From Acidobacteriota bacterium (GTDB lineage Bacteria > Acidobacteriota > Terriglobia > Terriglobales > Acidobacteriaceae): a DNA stretch of 64,000 bases. Below, one piece after another: positions 49,649 through 59,231 of the stretch. Location of the stretch: assembly GCA_021793405.1 (NCBI GenBank), contig JAJYSV010000009.1:30184-94183 (forward strand), written 5' to 3'. Below the pieces are notes generated by a model that saw only the letters and a program-made list of their open reading frames with translations, was not told the origin of the DNA and searched no databases. Position 1 is the stretch's first letter; each line of letters begins with the position of its first letter. Position numbers and translations under genes: made by a program.

Positions 49649-50890
49649 ATCCTTGGGCTCGCCCGCTCCATAGTGGGTCTCGACGTATTCATCCAGAATC
49701 TTCGTAAACTCCTGCACGATGTGATCGCCTCGCAATGTCAGCAGCAGGCGTCCATCGACATAGACGGGAGCGACCGGCTCTTCAAACGTGCCCGGTAGGG
49801 AAATGCCGATGTTGGCGTGTTTCGATTCGCCCGGTCCGTTGACGACGCAGCCCATCACGGCTAGTTTCAACTCTTCGACGCCCGGATATTTTTCGCGCCA
49901 TACCGGCATGGAATTGCGGAGGTGACTCTGTATCTGCTGCGCGAGTTCCTGGAAGAACGTGCTCGTCGTGCGACCGCAGCCCGGGCAGGCGGTCACCTGC
50001 GGAGTAAAACTGCGAATACCGAGCGACTGTAAAATCTGCTGCGCGGTCAACACTTCCTCCGTGCGATCGCCGCCTGGCTTTGGCGTCAGGCTGACGCGAA
50101 TAGTATCGCCAATACCGGCCAGCAGCAGCGGCGTCAGGCCTGCCGTGGAGGCCACGATGCCTTTCATCCCCATCCCCGCTTCGGTCAGGCCCAGGTGGAG
50201 CGCATAGTCGCAGCGACTGGCCAACATACGATAGACGTCGATCAGGTCATGTACGCCGCTGACCTTCGCGCTCAGGATAATCTGATCATGTCGCAGACCG
50301 TAGCGCTCTGCCATCGCGGCGGAGTCCAGCGCGCTGGCAACCATGGCTTCCATGGTCACGTCGCGGGCGTCTTTCGGCCTTGCGGATTTCGCGTTTTCAT
50401 CCATCATGCGCGTCAACAGCGCCTGATCGAGCGATCCCCAATTCACGCCGATGCGCACGGGTTTTTGATTTTCGACGGCGCATTCGATCATGGTGCGGAA
50501 GTTATCGTCATCCTTGCGTCCGATGGAACAATTGCCTGGATTGATTCGATATTTCGCCAGGGCGCGAGCGCAGGCCGGATATTTTTTCAGGAGCAGATGT
50601 CCGTTATAGTGAAAATCGCCGACGATCGGGACATGAATATCCTGCCGCGCTAGTTCTTCCACGATGGCGGGAACCGCCTTCGCGGCCTCATCGTTGTTCA
50701 CAGTGACCCGAACGATCTGCGAACCGGAACGATGCAACGCTGCGACCTGCAAGACAGTGGAAGAAACATCGGCGGTATCGGTGTTGGTCATCGACTGCAC
50801 CACAACCGGTGCATCCGAGCCAACCCGCACATTGCCAACAACGACGGTAGGTGTCTTCCTGCGAATGGTTTCTGGCATAAGGCGTTCCAT
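49631..50890 (-). CDS. ispG: (E)-4-hydroxy-3-methylbut-2-enyl-diphosphate synthase IspG/GcpE
   Basis: IspG converts MEcPP to HMBPP with a [4Fe-4S] cluster, the penultimate step of the MEP isoprenoid route. The core begins [15 protein letters not shown]. Cluster ligands lie in C-P-G-C-G-R-T and [10 protein letters not shown] use the ATG at 50890 (419 residues); ATG 50878 is equally possible, and the frame is open to 50989. This is the shorter bacterial form without the plant-type insertion. Electron donors and ispH are not in the window. Confidence 0.95.
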   Translation of the reverse strand: MERLMPETIRRKTPTVVVGNVRVGSDAPVVVQSMTNTDTADVSSTVLQVAALHRSGSQIVRVTVNNDEAAKAVPAIVEELARQDIHVPIVGDFHYNGHLLLKKYPACARALAKYRINPGNCSIGRKDDDNFRTMIECAVENQKPVRIGVNWGSLDQALLTRMMDENAKSARPKDARDVTMEAMVASALDSAAMAERYGLRHDQIILSAKVSGVHDLIDVYRMLASRCDYALHLGLTEAGMGMKGIVASTAGLTPLLLAGIGDTIRVSLTPKPGGDRTEEVLTAQQILQSLGIRSFTPQVTACPGCGRTTSTFFQELAQQIQSHLRNSMPVWREKYPGVEELKLAVMGCVVNGPGESKHANIGISLPGTFEEPVAPVYVDGRLLLTLRGDHIVQEFTKILDEYVETHYGAGEPKDLVGAH

Positions 50891-51117
50891 TCCTATTTTA
50901 TCATCGGGCAGTGCCGGTTCGCCGGGCCGGATCGGAGCCATGTTGGCTCTGGAGACATGCCCCAGCATAGCGTTCAGAGGACGAAGCAAAGCGCTCTTCG
51001 AACGGCCGCATCAATTGCGTCCCTCACCTCGCCATTGCAGACAAGGTCGTTTCCTGTTAGGTTTACGAGGGTCAGGGTCATTCGGTAGTAAAGCCCTCTA
51101 GAACACATGAGACGAGT

Positions 51118-51687
51118 GTGTCTGCAATGAAGCCATCTCAATCGAAAAAGAAACCGACCTCGATGCCTCGCGTTCTTGCGGGCAAATCCGACGCCGTCCA
51201 CGATCCGGGACGCAAACAAAGGATTCAACACTACGAGACCGCCGTGCGCCTCATGCGCGAAGGCAAGTACGAGAAAGCCAAGACCGCGCTTGAGGCATTG
51301 CTTTTGAATGATGCTGGCGACCTGGTGGACCGGGCCCGCGTGCATCTCACCGCGTGCGAACGCCAAATGAGGGAAAGCGCCATCTCCTTCCAGAGCCCGG
51401 AGGAGCAGTACGATTACGCCGTCTCGCTTCTGAATACCGGCTACTATGAGGACGCTCGCGAGCAATTCGAAGCCATCCTGAAAAAACATCCGTCGGTTGA
51501 CTATGCCTACTATGGACTTGCTGTGATGCATAGTTTGACGAGCCATGCCGAGGAATGCCTGGAACAACTGGGCCGTGCCATCGAACTGAACCCGGGCAAT
51601 CGAATCCAGGCGCGTTTGGATTCGGATTTTCAAGAAATGTTCGACGATCCACGGTTTACGGAGCTGCTGTATCCGGAAGTTCTGTAA
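51118..51687 (+). CDS. Small TPR-repeat protein
   Basis: The 189-residue protein (GTG 51118; an ATG three codons later, 51127, is as likely) has no signal peptide. After a Lys/Ser-rich start, it contains helix pairs of TPR type (H-Y-E-T-A-V-R-L-M-R-E-G-K-Y-E-K-A; Y-D-Y-A-V-S-L-L-N-T-G-Y-Y-E-D-A). It ends D-D-P-R-F-T-E-L-L-Y. It is likely a cytoplasmic protein-interaction adaptor. It lies directly before yvcK on the same strand (34-base gap), which may point to a shared role; the partner is unknown. Confidence 0.78.
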   Translation: MSAMKPSQSKKKPTSMPRVLAGKSDAVHDPGRKQRIQHYETAVRLMREGKYEKAKTALEALLLNDAGDLVDRARVHLTACERQMRESAISFQSPEEQYDYAVSLLNTGYYEDAREQFEAILKKHPSVDYAYYGLAVMHSLTSHAEECLEQLGRAIELNPGNRIQARLDSDFQEMFDDPRFTELLYPEVL

Positions 51688-51739
51688 GCGCCCGGACATC
51701 GCGGCAACGCGCTAGTGACTGGTGTTTGGAGAGTTTGTA

Positions 51740-52837
51740 GTGTTGACGAAAATGCATCCAGCCAGTTCCATCGCAACACAACCAGCGGATTCGAAGCCGC
51801 TGGCTTCTACGGCAGATTCAGCTTGTCTGCGCGTGGCCGCCATCGGCGGCGGCACAGGCTTGTCCACTCTGCTGCGCGGGCTGAAGAGGCACACGCAGTC
51901 TCCATCTTACGCAACGAATCCAACGGATATATCTGCAGAGCTGCCCGCGATCATTTCCGATCTGGCCGCCATTGTGACCGTCACGGATGACGGCGGTTCC
52001 AGCGGCCGTCTGCGCAGAGACATGAACATGCTTCCGCCGGGAGATCTGCGCAACTGCATGGTTGCGCTATCGGAAGATGAGCACTTGTTGTCGAAGCTGT
52101 TTCAGTACCGTTTCGACAGCGGAGAGGGTCTGGAAGGCCATAGTTTCGGCAATCTATTTCTTGCCGGCCTGACAGCGGTCACCGGCGACTTCGCATTGGC
52201 GGTGAAAATGTCTTCGCAGATTCTCGCCACCCGCGGGCATCTCTATCCCGCAACCAACTCCAACGTAAACCTAGCCGCACTGATGGACGATGGATCGACG
52301 GTGCTCGGCGAAACGCGGATTACCGCCAGCAAGCGCCGCATCGTCCGCCTGATGCTGAAACCAGAGCGCGTGGCTGCGCTTCCGGAGGCTGTCGAAGCCA
52401 TCCTGGGCGCGGATCTGATCACGTTGGGGCCAGGCTCGCTCTACACCAGTCTTATTACAAATTTGCTGGTGGAAGGGATTGCCGACTCACTGGTCGCTAC
52501 CCATGGATTGCGCATCTTCATTTGCAATTTGATGACGCAGGCAAACGAGAGTGTTCATCTCACGGCATCGCAGCACATCGAGCGTATCTACGAGCACACC
52601 GGCGGAGCCATTTTCGACTATGCGTTGGTCAACATTGCACCCATATCCGAAACGGCGCGGCAACGCTACGCCGCGGAAGGCGCGGAGCAGATTGTGCCCG
52701 ACATCGAACAGATTGAGCGCCTGGGAGTTCGTTGCGTTGCCGGCGATTTTCTTCGCGAAGAAGAGGTGTTGCGGCATGACTATGAACGGGTAGCCGATGT
52801 CCTGCTCGACCTGGGCTTGAACCATCGGCGGAGCTGA
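51740..52837 (+). CDS. yvcK: YvcK/CofD-family protein (gluconeogenesis factor)
   Basis: YvcK binds UDP-sugars and affects cell-wall metabolism and growth on gluconeogenic carbon. I start at the GTG at 51740, eight bases after GGAG; GTG 51722 or ATG 51752 are alternatives (GTG 51740 gives 365 residues). The G-G-G-T-G-L-S-T-L-L motif, T-V-T-D-D-G-G-S-S-G-R-L-R, P-P-G-D-L-R-N-C and the G-H-S-F-G-N-L-F segment are all present. Length is in the normal range. The rapZ and whiA partners seen in Gram-positives are absent. Its end faces rlmN six bases away. Confidence 0.92.
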   Translation: MLTKMHPASSIATQPADSKPLASTADSACLRVAAIGGGTGLSTLLRGLKRHTQSPSYATNPTDISAELPAIISDLAAIVTVTDDGGSSGRLRRDMNMLPPGDLRNCMVALSEDEHLLSKLFQYRFDSGEGLEGHSFGNLFLAGLTAVTGDFALAVKMSSQILATRGHLYPATNSNVNLAALMDDGSTVLGETRITASKRRIVRLMLKPERVAALPEAVEAILGADLITLGPGSLYTSLITNLLVEGIADSLVATHGLRIFICNLMTQANESVHLTASQHIERIYEHTGGAIFDYALVNIAPISETARQRYAAEGAEQIVPDIEQIERLGVRCVAGDFLREEEVLRHDYERVADVLLDLGLNHRRS

Positions 52838-52843
52838 TTCTTT

Positions 52844-54037
52844 CTATTCGACCGTTCTCTTCAGTTGCCCACACGCGGCATAGATGTCTCGTCCGCGCGG
52901 ACGACGGAGAAAAGCAGGGATGCCGTTGGCGATCAGGTGCGATTGAAACGCTGCAACATCCGCTGGAGTGGGCATGCGATAGGGAATATCAGGCCCTGGA
53001 TTCCACACGATCAAATTGACTTTGGCCGGCAAGCGTGACCGGCGCAGCAATGCAACCAGTTCGGCAGCATCTTCCGTGCGATCGTTGACGCCGCCCAGCA
53101 AAACATATTCAAATGTCATCCGCTCGCGCGGTCGCAGCGGAACGTCGCGCAAGGCCTCGAACAGATTCTCGATCTTCCACTTGCGCGTGATCGGCATGAG
53201 GCTTTCGCGGATCGAATCATTCGGAGCGTTCAGGCTCAGCGCGAGCTTGGGCCGCAGCTTCTCCTTGGCGAAGCGCTGAATGCCGGGCAGTATCCCGGAC
53301 GTAGAAACGGTCATACGCGACTCTGGAATTCCCATGTCTTCCACCAGCAGATGCACGGCAGCCATAAAGTTGTCGTAGTTCAGAAATGGCTCGCCCATGC
53401 CCATAAATACAAGGTTGATGCGATCGCGGCCTACCCGCACCTGGTGACGATTCAACACCGCCGCCACTTGTCCGGCGATTTCCCCGGCTGTAAGGTTCCG
53501 CTTCACTCCCAATTTGGCCGTCAGGCAGAACTGGCAGTTGACCGCGCATCCAACCTGGCTAGAGATGCAGATGGTCGCGCGCCGGTAGGGCAGCAACCGG
53601 CTCTCTTCGATTGGCGTGCCCGGGGTGGCGGCAACCGCATCCGCCTCCTCGCTGGCCGCCTCCGACCCGTCCCCCATTTCGCCGTCATCTCCGTTGGGCA
53701 TCCAGACGGTTTCTACAGTTTCTTCATCCGGGCAGGCAACCAGATAGCGCTCCGTGCCGTCGGTGGATAGGTAGGTCTGTGTGATCCTCGGCAGGCCGAT
53801 TTGAAATCCGGCCTGGGTCAGGCGATTACGGATCGATTGGGGCAGGGAAGTGATCTCTTCAATTGAGGAGACACGCTGTTGATAAAGTGCGTGCCAAAGC
53901 TGCTGAGAACGATATGGCTCTAAACTAAAAGTTTTACTTAGTTCTGTAAGTTGTTTGAAGGAAAGAGAAAATAGACAAGCTGTTTGACTTTTACTATTTC
54001 TTTGCGTGTCTGGGTCGAATTGTGGAAAACTTGCCAT
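52844..54037 (-). CDS. rlmN: 23S rRNA (adenine2503-C2)/tRNA methyltransferase RlmN
   Basis: RlmN is a radical-SAM enzyme that methylates A2503 of 23S rRNA and A37 of some tRNAs. The radical SAM cluster is held by C164-A-V-N-C168-Q-F-C171, and the mechanistic C-terminal Cys is in Y-A-A-C-G-Q-L. The 397-residue product is longer than typical because of about 30 acidic residues inserted at 116-147, just before the barrel (after V-W-M-P-N, before R-A-T-I-C-I-S-S-Q-V-G). ATG 54037 has no clear ribosome-binding site. It is divergent from the M16 protease. Confidence 0.95.
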   Translation of the reverse strand: MASFPQFDPDTQRNSKSQTACLFSLSFKQLTELSKTFSLEPYRSQQLWHALYQQRVSSIEEITSLPQSIRNRLTQAGFQIGLPRITQTYLSTDGTERYLVACPDEETVETVWMPNGDDGEMGDGSEAASEEADAVAATPGTPIEESRLLPYRRATICISSQVGCAVNCQFCLTAKLGVKRNLTAGEIAGQVAAVLNRHQVRVGRDRINLVFMGMGEPFLNYDNFMAAVHLLVEDMGIPESRMTVSTSGILPGIQRFAKEKLRPKLALSLNAPNDSIRESLMPITRKWKIENLFEALRDVPLRPRERMTFEYVLLGGVNDRTEDAAELVALLRRSRLPAKVNLIVWNPGPDIPYRMPTPADVAAFQSHLIANGIPAFLRRPRGRDIYAACGQLKRTVE

Positions 54038-54119
54038 GAATTGTGGATAACTGGTTGCAGCCCAGCTTCTTTCGGCCTGGGCAGCACGCCGGGCCAGTCT
54101 GTGAAAAAATTATATATGG

Positions 54120-55475
54120 ATGATCAAAATGAACAGCACGCAGGACGGTACGCACTTCAGCAGTCACGGCAGTTCCAGCAATCCTTCGCAAAGCCGCAAT
54201 ATCCGCCGCACGGAATTACCGAACGGCCTGGTGATTCTCACCGAGCGCATGGAACACGTTCGTTCCGTCTCGATGGGCGTCTGGGTCAAGACTGGGTCGC
54301 GTGATGAGATGCCGGAGATCAATGGAGTCTCCCACTTTGTCGAACACATGGTCTTCAAGGGTACAAAGTCGCGTTCGGCGAAAAGCATCGCAAAGGAGGT
54401 CGATGCGATCGGCGGCAACCTGGATGCCTTCACCAGCAAAGAGACAATTTGTTTCAACATGAAGGTGCTGGACGAGCATGTGCCGAAGGCGCTCGACGTC
54501 CTGGCCGATCTGGTGATGCATCCCATTTTTGCTCCGGACGACATCGGACGGGAATGCAAAGTCATCCTGGAAGAGATCAAGATGGATGAGGACAATCCGG
54601 ACATGCTGGTGAATGAAATCTTTACCCAGAGCTTCTGGAAGGATCATCCACTGGGAAAGCCGATCCTGGGCACGCGGGAAACAGTGCGGCGCTTTGATCA
54701 AGGAATGTTGTTCGACTTTTATGGCGGCCGTTTCCAGGGCGGGAATATGATCTTCTCCGCTGCTGGCAACCTGGACCACGACGCATTCGTCACGCTGGTG
54801 TCAGAGAAATTGGCGCACCTGCCAATGACCCAGGCGACTGAAAATATTTTGGTAGCTCCGTTTGCGCCCCGGCCTAAGGTGCACGCGCGGATCGTTTCCC
54901 GGCAAAAGAAATCGCTGGAGCAGTTGCAGTTGTGTCTGGGCGTTCCCGCTCCGCCGGTCAACGATGAACAGCGCTATGTCGTAGCTCTGTTGAATTTGAT
55001 TCTTGGCGGCGGCATGAGTTCCAGGCTGTTCCAGAATGTGCGCGAGGACCGCGGACTGGCCTATTCGATTTTCAGCGAGTTGAGTTCCTTCCGCGATACA
55101 GGTTCGCTGTGCGTCTATGCGGGCACGTCGGCGCAGAATGCCGAGCAGGTCATTCGCCTGACGGTGGAGGAGTTTCGCCGTATGAAAGAGCAGCCTGTAC
55201 CGGAGGAAGAATTGCAGCGCGCCAAAGACCAGCTGAAGGGCAACATTCTGATGAGCCTGGAAAGTTCGGGCGCTCTCATGTCCAACCTGGCGCGGCAGGA
55301 GATGTACTTCCAGCGCTTCGATTCCGTGCCCGAGGTTCTGGAGAAGGTGGGACTGGTCACTGGCGCGGATCTGATGCGGATGGCGCGACAGTTGTTCGTT
55401 CCCGAATCCATTGCGGTGGCGATGCTGGGCAATCTGAATGGACTGAAGGTCACACGTGATCACCTTGCCTGCTGA
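54120..55475 (+). CDS. M16-family zinc metalloprotease
   Basis: A 451-residue member of the insulinase/processing-peptidase family. The inverted zinc motif H-F-V-E-H lies at about 72-76, with a distal Glu ligand in E-V-D-A-I-G-G-N-L-D-A / K-V-I-L-E-E-I-K-M-D-E-D. The C-terminal half carries the R-G-L-A-Y-S-I region. The protein has no signal peptide, as in the YmxG/PqqL-type subset found next to pnp in some bacteria. ATG 54120 or 54129. It precedes the pilus cluster by 47 bases but may be an independent gene. Confidence 0.9.
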   Translation: MIKMNSTQDGTHFSSHGSSSNPSQSRNIRRTELPNGLVILTERMEHVRSVSMGVWVKTGSRDEMPEINGVSHFVEHMVFKGTKSRSAKSIAKEVDAIGGNLDAFTSKETICFNMKVLDEHVPKALDVLADLVMHPIFAPDDIGRECKVILEEIKMDEDNPDMLVNEIFTQSFWKDHPLGKPILGTRETVRRFDQGMLFDFYGGRFQGGNMIFSAAGNLDHDAFVTLVSEKLAHLPMTQATENILVAPFAPRPKVHARIVSRQKKSLEQLQLCLGVPAPPVNDEQRYVVALLNLILGGGMSSRLFQNVREDRGLAYSIFSELSSFRDTGSLCVYAGTSAQNAEQVIRLTVEEFRRMKEQPVPEEELQRAKDQLKGNILMSLESSGALMSNLARQEMYFQRFDSVPEVLEKVGLVTGADLMRMARQLFVPESIAVAMLGNLNGLKVTRDHLAC

Positions 55476-55522
55476 TACAGTAGGAATATATTTGTATTTG
55501 TTCCGGATGCAGGGTGTTGAAA

Positions 55523-56041
55523 ATGAATAGAGGTTTAGAGATTTCCAGCAGACGGCTGCGTCAGGCCGGCTTCACGTTGATGGAGTTGCTGATCGTCATG
55601 TCGGTCATTTTGATCCTCATGGCCGTCGCCATTCCGAACTACATGAACATGCGTAGCCAGGCTAATGAGACGGCGGCATTGGAGGAACTGGGCACGATAT
55701 ACAGCGCCCAGATCCAATATCAGACGAACTATCCCGGGAACGGGTTTTCCTGTAGCCTTGCGCAACTTGGCGGCGATCCGAAGACAGGCGCTCCCAGCCC
55801 TCAGGCCGCGCAGTTGATCCCGGCAGATCTGGCGAGCGGATATAAGAGCGGATATTTGTTCGCCATTACGAATTGCACCAAAGTGACGGTGAACAATCAG
55901 GACGTGATTACCTCTTTTGAGGTAACGGCGGTGCCGCAGGCAGTCGGGAAGACCGGCCACCGCGGGTTCTGTATGGATCAAACCGGAGAGAAAAAGGCCG
56001 ATCCGGCTGGCAGCACGAATTGCACGCAGCCAATTTCGTAA
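55523..56041 (+). CDS. Type IV pilin-like protein
   Basis: From ATG 55523 (GTG 55514 also possible) the product has 172 residues. It carries the prepilin signature R-Q-A-G / F-T-L-M-E-L-L-I-V-M, with the cleavage site after Gly and the conserved Glu at mature position 5, then the hydrophobic N-terminal helix and a globular domain containing four cysteines. It is probably the major pilin or a pseudopilin of the downstream pil cluster. Cys pairing may form the usual disulfide-bonded loop. Confidence 0.9.
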   Translation: MNRGLEISSRRLRQAGFTLMELLIVMSVILILMAVAIPNYMNMRSQANETAALEELGTIYSAQIQYQTNYPGNGFSCSLAQLGGDPKTGAPSPQAAQLIPADLASGYKSGYLFAITNCTKVTVNNQDVITSFEVTAVPQAVGKTGHRGFCMDQTGEKKADPAGSTNCTQPIS

Positions 56042-56096
56042 TTTCCAATTTCGAGAGTTTTTGACAGGCACAAAGATTACCACTCCAGCAATCTCC

Positions 56097-56804
56097 ATGA
56101 AACGAGCCAGGCATTGGCTGGCAATGATCGTCTTGCCCGCAGTGTGGTTCACCTTACCGGGGCTTGGATTGGTGGGACGAGGTATGAGCGCGTCGCAGCA
56201 GGCTGTCCCGGCTGCCAACCCTGCCTACACACTGTCGGAATTGGCCAAACGAGTGGATCAGCACTACGACCGGCTGCACTCGCTCAGCGTCCACTTCACT
56301 GAGACCTATCGCGGTATGGGAATGCAGCGGGTGGAAAGCGGCATCCTGCTGCTGGAAAAGCCCGGACGCATGCGCTGGAATTACACCGACCCGCCTGGCA
56401 AAGTTTTTGTCATCGGCGGCCGATATGGTTACTCCTATACGCCGGGAGATGCACAGGCCGAGCGCTACCCGGCGAAACAACTGGAAGATTTTCGTTCGCC
56501 ACTGCGGTTCTTATTGGGCCATACGCGGATAGAAAAAGAACTGACTAATCTGACTCTTACGCCGAACGGCGCCAAGTATCAGTTGCGCGGTGTTCCCAAA
56601 GGAATGGAGCAGAGAGTGGCTGAAGTCGATCTGACGGTCACGGCCGAAGGCAAGATTGAGACGATCCAGTGGAGAGAAGTGGACGGTGCGATTACGAGTT
56701 TTCGGTTGACCGACGAACAACCCAATCCGCCGCTGACTCCTGGAACGTTCTCTTTTGATCCACCGGCTGGAGTCGTCATCGTCAACGGCTTGGCTCCCAT
56801 GTAG
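56097..56804 (+). CDS. LolA-like outer-membrane lipoprotein carrier protein
   Basis: The ATG at 56097 gives 235 residues. A signal peptide spans about 1-37. The body is a LolA-like half-barrel with L-H-S-L-S-V-H-F-T-E-T-Y, R-V-E-S-G-I-L-L-L-E-K-P-G-R-M-R-W-N-Y, and the I-E-T-I-Q-W strand. LolA carries lipoproteins across the periplasm to LolB or the outer membrane. In this cluster the protein may serve lipoproteins of the pilus system or general sorting; no lolB or lolCDE gene is visible. Confidence 0.85.
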   Translation: MKRARHWLAMIVLPAVWFTLPGLGLVGRGMSASQQAVPAANPAYTLSELAKRVDQHYDRLHSLSVHFTETYRGMGMQRVESGILLLEKPGRMRWNYTDPPGKVFVIGGRYGYSYTPGDAQAERYPAKQLEDFRSPLRFLLGHTRIEKELTNLTLTPNGAKYQLRGVPKGMEQRVAEVDLTVTAEGKIETIQWREVDGAITSFRLTDEQPNPPLTPGTFSFDPPAGVVIVNGLAPM

Positions 56805-56825
56805 CCTGCCCGACGCTCTGGAGTG

Positions 56826-58010
56826 ATGTTGTTAAGAAAACCATTGCAGTCACAACCATCGACCCGGCTTGCCTTCGCGGTTGCGTTGGCCGTTCTGCTG
56901 GGCGGTGCAATTCCGGCTCGCGCACAATGGCAATTGCAGGCGAGCGGTACGCGAGCGACTCTGCGAGGTATTCATGCGGTCAACGCGGGTATTGCCTGGG
57001 CCAGCGGCACGAATGGCACCGTGCTTCGCACTTTGGATGGAGGGCAAACCTGGGACCTGTGTTCCATACCGCCTGGCGCGGGCAAACTGGATTTTCGAAG
57101 CGTCTGGGCATGGGACGACGAACACGCCATGGCGATGTCGAGCGGTCCTGGAAACGAATCGCGCCTGTATTCCACTCACGATGGTTGCCGAACGTGGCGA
57201 CTTATCTTCACGAATCCAGATGCGGGTGGATTCTGGGATGCGCTGCAATTCGATGGAACACGCTTTGGCGTAATTCTTGGCGATCCAGTGCAGGGAAGCT
57301 TCAGTCTGTTGGTAACGCACGACGGAGGCAATCATTGGACCCGTCAGCTCAATCCATGTCTGCGGACGATGGAACCGAAACAGGGAGCGTTCGCCGCCAG
57401 CAATCAGGCGCTGGCTGTTCTTCCCGTTCGGGACGCCCACTCCCAGTCCGGAGCCGCCGTCAATCATCAGATTTGGTTTGGCACGAGCAGCGGATGGCTC
57501 TATGGTTTTGAATTGGCGCCACTGGAATGGATCGACGCCACACTCGCGGACGGTGCGGTGAATGGATGCACCCACTCGCAGCTGTTGCCGCAGCCAGCCG
57601 GATCGTCCAGCTCGGCTGCCGGTATTTTCGCCGTCGCATTTCACGATGGCGTATACGGTGTCGCCGTCGGAGGAGACTATGCCAAGCCGCAAACTGGAGC
57701 GGATACAGCCGCGTATACAACCGATAGCGTCCTGTGGCATCCGGCACTCGGTCATCCGGCTGGATATCGTTCCACCGTGGCATGGAACACGACCGATGGA
57801 ACCTGGATTGCAGCCGGCCCAAACGGCAGCGATGTTTCCCGGGATGGCGGCAAAACCTGGCAACCGCTCGACCACGGAAATTGGAACTCGCTCAGTCTGC
57901 CGTTCGCCGTTGGGCCGGACGGTCGTATCGCAAGGCTGATATCTTGGGGTCAGCTACGCGCGTTGAATCAAGCCCCGGCGACGGCGCTGCACGCCCAGCA
58001 TAAGGAATAG
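56826..58010 (+). CDS. Exported BNR/Ycf48-like beta-propeller protein
   Basis: The 394-residue product (ATG 56826; a GTG one codon earlier is also open) has a signal peptide (about 14-33, cleaved after A-R-A). It contains repeats of the S-x-D-G-G-x-T-W type: L-D-G-G-Q-T-W, T-H-D-G-C-R-T-W, T-H-D-G-G-N-H-W, S-R-D-G-G-K-T-W. These are BNR/Asp-box repeats of beta-propellers like Ycf48/HCF136. Here it sits inside a pilus/secretion cluster and may be a periplasmic assembly or adhesion factor. No catalytic residues are recognised. Confidence 0.85.
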   Translation: MLLRKPLQSQPSTRLAFAVALAVLLGGAIPARAQWQLQASGTRATLRGIHAVNAGIAWASGTNGTVLRTLDGGQTWDLCSIPPGAGKLDFRSVWAWDDEHAMAMSSGPGNESRLYSTHDGCRTWRLIFTNPDAGGFWDALQFDGTRFGVILGDPVQGSFSLLVTHDGGNHWTRQLNPCLRTMEPKQGAFAASNQALAVLPVRDAHSQSGAAVNHQIWFGTSSGWLYGFELAPLEWIDATLADGAVNGCTHSQLLPQPAGSSSSAAGIFAVAFHDGVYGVAVGGDYAKPQTGADTAAYTTDSVLWHPALGHPAGYRSTVAWNTTDGTWIAAGPNGSDVSRDGGKTWQPLDHGNWNSLSLPFAVGPDGRIARLISWGQLRALNQAPATALHAQHKE

Positions 58011-58015
58011 GTTCT

Positions 58016-59218
58016 GTGGAATATATTGTCAAAACTGCGGATGAGCGTGGACACGTGCAGCAGAATGTCCACCTGGCCAACTCAGCCGAGGAGCTGCGCC
58101 AGCGCTTCGCCCAGTCCGGCCACTACGTGTACTGGGTCAAGCCCAAGGGGATCGCCGGGAAGGCGGGCGCCGGCAAACGCGTCAAGCTGGAGCCGTTTTT
58201 AATCTTCAATCAGCAGTTCCTGACATTGATTCGCGCCGGCCTGCCGATTCTGTCCTCGGTCGAACTGTTGGCCAAGCGCCAAAAGGCTTCGGTGCTCCGC
58301 GCACAGTTGGAAGATGTGGCGATTCGCGTGCGCACCGGCCAATCGCTTTCGGCGGCGTTTGAATCTCAGGGTGGCTTTCCAGTGATTTACACAACATCCC
58401 TCCTGGCCGGCGAGCGCTCCGGCAACCTGGAGGAAGTGCTCACCCGCTATCTGGCGTTTCAACGCATCGCGCTCACATTTCGCAAGAAACTGATCGCGTC
58501 GCTTTTTTATCCTGTGCTGCTGATTGTCATGGTCACCGGGCTGTTCATCTTCTTGATTAGCTTCGTCGTGCCGCGTTTTGCCGCGCTCTATGACCAGATT
58601 GGAACTAAGCTGCCCGCCATCACGACGTTCATGCTGGCGCTGGGCAAGGATTTCCAGTCGTACTTGCCATATATGGTCGTGGCTCTCGTGCTTCTTGCTC
58701 TTGCTCTGGTCCGCTGGAGCCGCACGGACAGCGGTGCCAACCGGATCGATTCGATTCGCATTGGAACTCCCATTTTTGGCAACATCTGGGTGAAATACCA
58801 GGTAGCACTCTTCGCCCGCACGCTCTCCACACTCTTGTCAGGAGGTCTGCCGCTGGTGCCATCGCTGGAGACAGCCGCCCGATCCATTGGAAGCCGCCGG
58901 CTCAGCCATGCTGTCGCCCAATCCGTGACCAGCGTGCGGGAAGGCAAAGGGCTGGCCACAAGCCTGAACAGCACAAAGATTTTCCCTGAGCTGTCGATTG
59001 AGATGATTGAAGTCGGCGAAGCGACCGGCGCGCTGCCGGGAATGCTGAATTCCGTCGCCGAATTTTTTGAGGAAGATGTACAGACCGCACTGACCGCGGC
59101 GCTCTCACTGATCGAACCGGCAATTTTAATCGTGATGGGCGGCGTCGTGGTCACAATTCTGATCGCGCTGTACCTGCCCATCTTCAGCCTGGGTGCAGCC
59201 GGCGCGATGCAACACTAG
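58016..59218 (+). CDS. pilC: Type IV pilus/type II secretion inner-membrane platform protein PilC/GspF
   Basis: The GTG at 58016 follows AAGGA at nine bases. The 400-residue protein has an N-terminal cytoplasmic domain (1-165), then three membrane helices near 165-190, 215-235 and 375-395, with two repeats of the PilC/GspF cytoplasmic fold (F-N-Q-Q-F-L-T-L-I-R-A-G-L and L-F-A-R-T-L-S-T-L-L-S-G-G-L-P-L). It anchors the assembly ATPase at the inner membrane. It ends 13 bases before pilB. Confidence 0.93.
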   Translation: MEYIVKTADERGHVQQNVHLANSAEELRQRFAQSGHYVYWVKPKGIAGKAGAGKRVKLEPFLIFNQQFLTLIRAGLPILSSVELLAKRQKASVLRAQLEDVAIRVRTGQSLSAAFESQGGFPVIYTTSLLAGERSGNLEEVLTRYLAFQRIALTFRKKLIASLFYPVLLIVMVTGLFIFLISFVVPRFAALYDQIGTKLPAITTFMLALGKDFQSYLPYMVVALVLLALALVRWSRTDSGANRIDSIRIGTPIFGNIWVKYQVALFARTLSTLLSGGLPLVPSLETAARSIGSRRLSHAVAQSVTSVREGKGLATSLNSTKIFPELSIEMIEVGEATGALPGMLNSVAEFFEEDVQTALTAALSLIEPAILIVMGGVVVTILIALYLPIFSLGAAGAMQH

Positions 59219-59231
59219 AAGGAGAAACAGC

